Below, one piece after another: positions 36,201-40,441 of a stretch of DNA of 40,441 nt. The DNA lies in IMG/VR virus record IMGVR_UViG_3300021961_000223, positions 1 to 40,441 of that record. One strand, given 5' to 3'. Made by a program: the position numbers and the translations under genes. Positions within the stretch are counted from its first letter, which is position 1; the number at the start of each line of letters is the position of its first letter. The notes below the pieces were generated by a model. The model was not told the DNA's origin and ran no database searches. It worked only from the letters and a program-made list of their open reading frames with translations. The DNA comes from a virus.

Positions 36201-39101
36201 TTAGAATTGTCTTAGGATATTACCCGCAGGGTTGAGTTGTGCAATCAACGATTTTTTAGTATCGCCGCCGCCAGTTGGTATAAATTGCTCCTTAGGTTTA
36301 GCTTGCTGAGCAACCTTTGTTGCTTGCTGTTGTGCTTGTGCTGCGACCTGTTGAGTCTCAGCATTCTGTACTTCTGTCAGTTGAGCAACTGCTGCTACTG
36401 CTTGGCGAGCAGTAGTTAGTCTATCACTTTTTGCATTAACAGATGCAGTGGTTGCATTTGTCATGATAGAAGAGGATCCAGGAGCACCAGCAAGAGCACC
36501 AGCAGGAGGTGGGATTTGACCCATCACCCTGCCAGCAATATATCTATCCCTTGCAGCGCCCGTCAGACCCTGTGCAGACGCCTCAGACCTTGCTGCCTGC
36601 TGAGTCCTCCACTGAGAGGCAGAGAGGGACTTGTCGGGTCTCTGACCAGCAGCCAGAGCACCAGGAGGTGAGGTTAGATTCGCTGCAGTAGGACTGCTGG
36701 ATGTAGCACCAGAAGGTTGACCAGGAGTTGCCTTCTCCCTACCATCGCCAGGGGAAGGAGCAGATGGTGTATCTGTACTAGTTGCAGTTGCAGCACCTTC
36801 AGTTGCTTTGAAGGGATTCATATCCTCAGTATACTTATCCCCAAGTAAACTCTTAGCAAAACCTGCAAATGCATCTCTTGGGTCCTTAAGTTCCTGAGCA
36901 GTTTGTGTCTCTTCTCCATCGACATTCAGGTCATCACCAGTTTCAGAATCAATATCATCACCAGAGTCTCCAGATCCTTCACCAGTAAATGCAATTCCTA
37001 CTCGCTTACTCTTTCCAGTTTCGATGATGCCTGCTTCATCAGTTCTTCTCCAGTCATTAACACGGTTGTCGTGTTTAGCTAGTGTATTTTTAAAGTATGC
37101 AGCAATCTTGCTATAGTCTTTACTTTTGTTTGCATCTTTGATTAGGTTGACCAGAGTGCTACCAAGACTACCGTAGTTGAATACCTTAGATTCTAACGGT
37201 GCCTTTACATTGTCGGGAAGTTTTTGATACTCTGCTTTACCTACTTCTTTATAAAGTCTTTGTCTGTGCTCATCAATATGTTTAGACTTAATCCAATATG
37301 CTTCTTCTTTAGTAATCTTATCTCCCTTCTTAACTTTTCCAGAAAGACGGAATCCCTTTGGATAGTATGTGGCACCAATACCAATTGTAGGTACTTTCCA
37401 TCCATGGATAGCATCCTTATAGGCATTCTCTCGGATACCTTCATAGTTTGCTAGCAACTTTGCTAGTTTAATACTATAGTTACCACCGCCACCAGTTTTT
37501 GTGCCACTTGTCAATCCTGCAGTGGAATCACCGTTACCTTTAGCAAACGCAAGGTGTAAGTGTGTTGGGTGACCACCGATGGCACCACCTTTGTTAGACT
37601 GACCTGCAAACCATGATCCCCAGGGGTCATGGATAATTTGTGTTGCCTTTAACTTCTTCCTGTTTTTATATATTTGCTCTGCTAATTGTACAGTCCTTCC
37701 TTTCCAGTCTCCACCTCTCCAGTCAGTAACATCAATCGCAAGATTCTTATAGTGAGCAGATCCTCTGGAGTGACCACCAACTCTTTGTCCACCTTCCTTT
37801 ACAAATCCCTTTCCAGTATTAGCACCTTTACCGCTATGACTATTCTTCTTAAAGTTAGGGTGCTCAGCAACTGTAAATCCTTTCTTAAGGATTGCTTTAC
37901 CAGCAGCAATAACAGCAGACTCACCACCACCTGACAATCCAGTGTTAGTGCCTTTCTGAGTTTCTTTTTCTAAGTTTGTATTGTTGGTTGGTTTAACACT
38001 GCCACCCTTAGCATATCCAGGAAGTTTATCAAACATCCCGCCGAGATCATATCCCATGCGACCTGCTTCGCCCACTCTCCTGCCCATAAGACCAGGATTA
38101 TTCCTAGTTGCTGGAGTATCGATGGGGATTACAAAACCACCGTTTGCTTTCTGTGCAACGTATTCTGTACCATGACCAATGAATGCTGTAGATCTACCAC
38201 CATCTAGAGATACAGGATAACCAGACTGAGGACCCCGAATAAATCCACCTCTAGCACGTTGAGGTAATCTACCTCCCTTTTTGAATTCAGGTTCTTTATC
38301 ACCACCTTTATCGCCAAACATCTCGTTTGCTGCCCATGCAGCTGCAGCAATACCTGCCGCAAGCAATCCACCTTTAACAAGTCTACCTTTAAGTGACTTG
38401 CCAGCATCAAATAATGATTTGCTAAGTCCATTAAAAGCACCCTTGAAGTCCTTAAGGATCTTCATGGGATTTTTTAACCATCGGATTGCCAAGAGACCCG
38501 TGCCCAGTGCAACAAATCCTTTGACAAATCCACCAAACTTATCTAACCAACTTGCATCTTCATTACAAAGAAGTTGCCACAGTCCATCAATAGCATGGTA
38601 TGCAACAGTGCCAAAGAAGTCTGTGATCTTACCAAGAATATCGAAAAGTTTTGTTAATGCTTCCTTAGTCTTTTCTCTATTCTCTTTATTACTTAACCAC
38701 TTAACAGCACCTGCTGCTAAGACTCCCATAATGACGCCCTTAATAAGATCAAAGATAGACTCTAACCAACTAGGAGGTACAAGTCTCTTCTGTTCTTTTG
38801 GTTCAGCACCACCACCTTGAGGAGCAGTAGGTAAGTTGAAGACTGGATTGAATCCAGACTTTGTTTGTGCCTCAATGTTTTTAAAGATTGCGTATTGAGT
38901 TTCTCTAAACTGAGTGAATGACTTAGCAATAGAGTTTAGACTAGCACCAAGGTTGTTGATTGCTTTAGTCTGCACCTGAAAGACTTGGATCATGGCAACT
39001 TCTTTAGATGCCTCCTTACCTCCACCTGATGATGCTCTTGGTTTCGGAGCAGCAACAAACTTGTAGAGATCTATTTTAGAGTTTTTCTTTACAGTTGCCA
39101 T
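36201..39101 (-). CDS. Large tail/hub protein with M15-like peptidase and GH24 lysozyme domains
   Basis: 966 aa. N-terminal helical region (1-110) and hydrophobic spans near 118-135 and 242-260, as in tape-measure or gp29-type hub proteins. A Zn-peptidase-like domain at 395-525 shows H450 and D457 (SAHYKNLAIDV) and H514, H516 (HPTHLHLAF), the M15/VanY order. A GH24 lysozyme-like domain at 540-705 has catalytic E554 (YEGIRENAYKD), D563 and T572 (PTIGIG). The C-terminus is Ser/Thr/Pro-rich and holds KDPRDAFAGFAKSL (739-752), similar to a segment in the upstream protein. It probably opens the host wall during injection. The ATG overlaps the preceding TAA. Confidence 0.85.
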   Translation of the reverse strand: MATVKKNSKIDLYKFVAAPKPRASSGGGKEASKEVAMIQVFQVQTKAINNLGASLNSIAKSFTQFRETQYAIFKNIEAQTKSGFNPVFNLPTAPQGGGAEPKEQKRLVPPSWLESIFDLIKGVIMGVLAAGAVKWLSNKENREKTKEALTKLFDILGKITDFFGTVAYHAIDGLWQLLCNEDASWLDKFGGFVKGFVALGTGLLAIRWLKNPMKILKDFKGAFNGLSKSLFDAGKSLKGRLVKGGLLAAGIAAAAWAANEMFGDKGGDKEPEFKKGGRLPQRARGGFIRGPQSGYPVSLDGGRSTAFIGHGTEYVAQKANGGFVIPIDTPATRNNPGLMGRRVGEAGRMGYDLGGMFDKLPGYAKGGSVKPTNNTNLEKETQKGTNTGLSGGGESAVIAAGKAILKKGFTVAEHPNFKKNSHSGKGANTGKGFVKEGGQRVGGHSRGSAHYKNLAIDVTDWRGGDWKGRTVQLAEQIYKNRKKLKATQIIHDPWGSWFAGQSNKGGAIGGHPTHLHLAFAKGNGDSTAGLTSGTKTGGGGNYSIKLAKLLANYEGIRENAYKDAIHGWKVPTIGIGATYYPKGFRLSGKVKKGDKITKEEAYWIKSKHIDEHRQRLYKEVGKAEYQKLPDNVKAPLESKVFNYGSLGSTLVNLIKDANKSKDYSKIAAYFKNTLAKHDNRVNDWRRTDEAGIIETGKSKRVGIAFTGEGSGDSGDDIDSETGDDLNVDGEETQTAQELKDPRDAFAGFAKSLLGDKYTEDMNPFKATEGAATATSTDTPSAPSPGDGREKATPGQPSGATSSSPTAANLTSPPGALAAGQRPDKSLSASQWRTQQAARSEASAQGLTGAARDRYIAGRVMGQIPPPAGALAGAPGSSSIMTNATTASVNAKSDRLTTARQAVAAVAQLTEVQNAETQQVAAQAQQQATKVAQQAKPKEQFIPTGGGDTKKSLIAQLNPAGNILRQF

Positions 39102-40441
39102 TACTTATCTAAGAAGGAAGACTTGCTGCCATAAACAATCTTTGTATCAATATTTATTGGTTGTGTTATAAAGACTGGTGTTGCCTTATCAAATACGATT
39201 GGGAATGGTATGAATTGATCTTGCTGATCCATAGCAAACTGCTGAGAGAAATCATACTTTCCAAGAGTTGCCGTGTCGGAATATGATGGGGTCAGTGTTG
39301 ATGCTGCTGCCTTCTCTTCTGTCTGGAATGCTTTACTTACATCAACACCAGTCAGTTTGGAAGCAAAATCTGCAAATGCTTCTCTCGGATCTTTGAGTGA
39401 TTGAGACTGCACAGAAGTACCACCAGATGTACCTGTGCTATTGGCACCATCATCAGATCCTTCATTGCCTGCAGAGGGGGGAAGTGTGCCCCCAGATCCA
39501 CCTAGTCTAACACCAGCAAACCAACTAGTGCCGCCATAAGAATCCCAGAAAGGTCTGTAATGGAAACCCCTACTTCTGTTGTGATCATATTGATGCTTAG
39601 CACCTTTATCAGCAGCAATACCAACGTGTGTAACAGCACCTTTCAAGATACCTTTTGCTGGATTGATATCTCTGTCTGCTCTCCACAGGAGTAGGTCTCC
39701 TGCTTGCATCTCTGATCTATTGGTAATAACCTTACCCATATCAGTTCCAGCAAAAGATGCTGCAAAGTCGGGTCCATTATATTTGGTGCCTTTGGGAGTG
39801 TCTAGGTCACCAATCTGAGTACGTTTGGCTGCAGCGGGGTGACCTGCTGCTCTCAATGCTGCTCTGGTTGTATTGGCACACATATCACCAGTGCCCTTAC
39901 CCAATCCAATGATGGATTTAGCACCAGCAATAATACCGCCTGCTGCTTTCTCCTGTGCCTTTGGCATCACCAAGTCGCCTAGTTTTGGTAACTTCTTACC
40001 AATCTCTTTCATCTTATTGCCAATCTCTTTGGCACCAGGAATGCCATCGATAATCTTCTCTTCATACTGCTGAATGCCAGGCACTAAATCTCTAGCAAAC
40101 ATGTACGCATCAATGCCCATTGAGATGCCAGGACCAGGGACAAATCCAGCAAGACCAGACAAATCAAAACCAGCAGATAATGCTTCTAAAAGTCCACCGA
40201 AAGGATCGCCATTTGCAAATCGATCATAAGCAAATAGCATATTAACTACGCCACCAATAACAGGTAGAGCAGCACCACCAACCTTCTTAAGAATGTTTCC
40301 AGCATCAGCAATGCCGTTGATACCTTTCTTCTTCAATGCTTCTCCGATCTGTTTGCCAACAGGGGACCCCATCAAGGCATCAGTAATTTTACTACCAATG
40401 CCTTGAATCTTAGATACTAATGGCTCAAATAAAGTTTTGAT
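39101..40441 (-). CDS. Large tail protein with CHAP/NlpC-like domain, N-terminus cut by window edge
   Basis: The frame is open to the right edge, so the true start is outside the window; about 446 codons are visible. It has hydrophobic Gly/Ala-rich segments (VGGAALPVIGGVVNMLFAYDRF; DLSGLAGFVPGPG) typical of tape-measure-like proteins. A Cys-peptidase-like domain follows: Cys at 39880-39878 in DMCANTTRAALRAAG, then AGDLLLWRADRD and the His in THVGIA, the CHAP/NlpC-P60 order. The C-terminal part contains SLKDPREAFADFASKL, shared with the next gene. It likely cleaves peptide bonds in host peptidoglycan. Confidence 0.8.
   Translation of the reverse strand: MKTLFEPLVSKIQGIGSKITDALMGSPVGKQIGEALKKKGINGIADAGNILKKVGGAALPVIGGVVNMLFAYDRFANGDPFGGLLEALSAGFDLSGLAGFVPGPGISMGIDAYMFARDLVPGIQQYEEKIIDGIPGAKEIGNKMKEIGKKLPKLGDLVMPKAQEKAAGGIIAGAKSIIGLGKGTGDMCANTTRAALRAAGHPAAAKRTQIGDLDTPKGTKYNGPDFAASFAGTDMGKVITNRSEMQAGDLLLWRADRDINPAKGILKGAVTHVGIAADKGAKHQYDHNRSRGFHYRPFWDSYGGTSWFAGVRLGGSGGTLPPSAGNEGSDDGANSTGTSGGTSVQSQSLKDPREAFADFASKLTGVDVSKAFQTEEKAAASTLTPSYSDTATLGKYDFSQQFAMDQQDQFIPFPIVFDKATPVFITQPINIDTKIVYGSKSSFLDK
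39151..39158 (-). promoter_or_regulatory. Late promoter motif AATAAATA
   Basis: Minus-strand AATAAATA within the 3' end of the upstream gene, 50-57 bases before the ATG at 39101. A possible internal late promoter for the lysozyme-domain gene. Confidence 0.4.

Noticed and set aside
1-40441. CRISPR array, insertion sequence or integrase
   Set aside because: No regular spaced direct repeats, transposase or recombinase motifs were seen on either strand.

Overview
The window is a segment of a T4-like tailed phage (myovirus) that infects a marine cyanobacterium, most likely Synechococcus or Prochlorococcus. The evidence is a T4-style baseplate hub and spike gene set, late promoters of the NATAAATA type, a small tRNA cluster, and two cyanophage auxiliary metabolic genes side by side: a CP12-like Calvin-cycle inhibitor and a CpeT-like bilin lyase family protein. 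Every gene I can support lies on the minus strand, so transcription runs from high to low coordinates. The genes at both window edges are cut.

From right to left: 40441-36201 holds two large tail/baseplate proteins carrying three apparent peptidoglycan-degrading domains between them (CHAP/NlpC-like, M15-like and GH24-like). 36196-34793 is a gp27-like hub protein. 34765-34093 encodes CP12 and CpeT, followed directly by tRNA-Val. 33871-31145 has a small protein and a gp5-like OB-fold/beta-helix spike that lacks a lysozyme domain. 31141-30045 is an operon behind a perfect-consensus sigma70 promoter: small proteins and tRNA-Leu, -Thr, -Ala and -Asn. 29978-28682 holds small conserved proteins, including a Cys-rich one.

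28651-12699 is the fibre and virion-protein region. It contains three large structural proteins and at least six fibre-type proteins that share a short N-terminal/middle module but have different tips. Interspersed are a second Cys-rich protein, a 2OG-Fe(II) oxygenase, two coiled-coil or assembly-type proteins, and a fusion of a U32-like Cys-cluster barrel with a SAM methyltransferase.

12697-8149 carries small proteins, a second 2OG-Fe(II) oxygenase, a ParB/DGQHR-domain protein, and an overlapping pair that looks like a complete type II restriction-modification system. 8152-1035 is a dense early-type array of about 25 very small genes, many joined by ATGA or TGATG overlaps and split into operons by hairpins and sigma70-like promoters. 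The left edge cuts a superfamily II helicase.

Several regulatory patterns recur. Some terminator hairpins hold the -35 box of the next promoter in their loop. A GTGTGCCAGT-type sequence sits at operon ends. NATAAATA late motifs lie before most virion genes. Three of the five tRNA genes are entered by the 3' end of the preceding protein gene. There is no stretch over 300 bases without a gene; the longest gap in protein coding is the tRNA cluster at 29979-30427, where the tRNA spacers hold a chain of perfect small hairpins.
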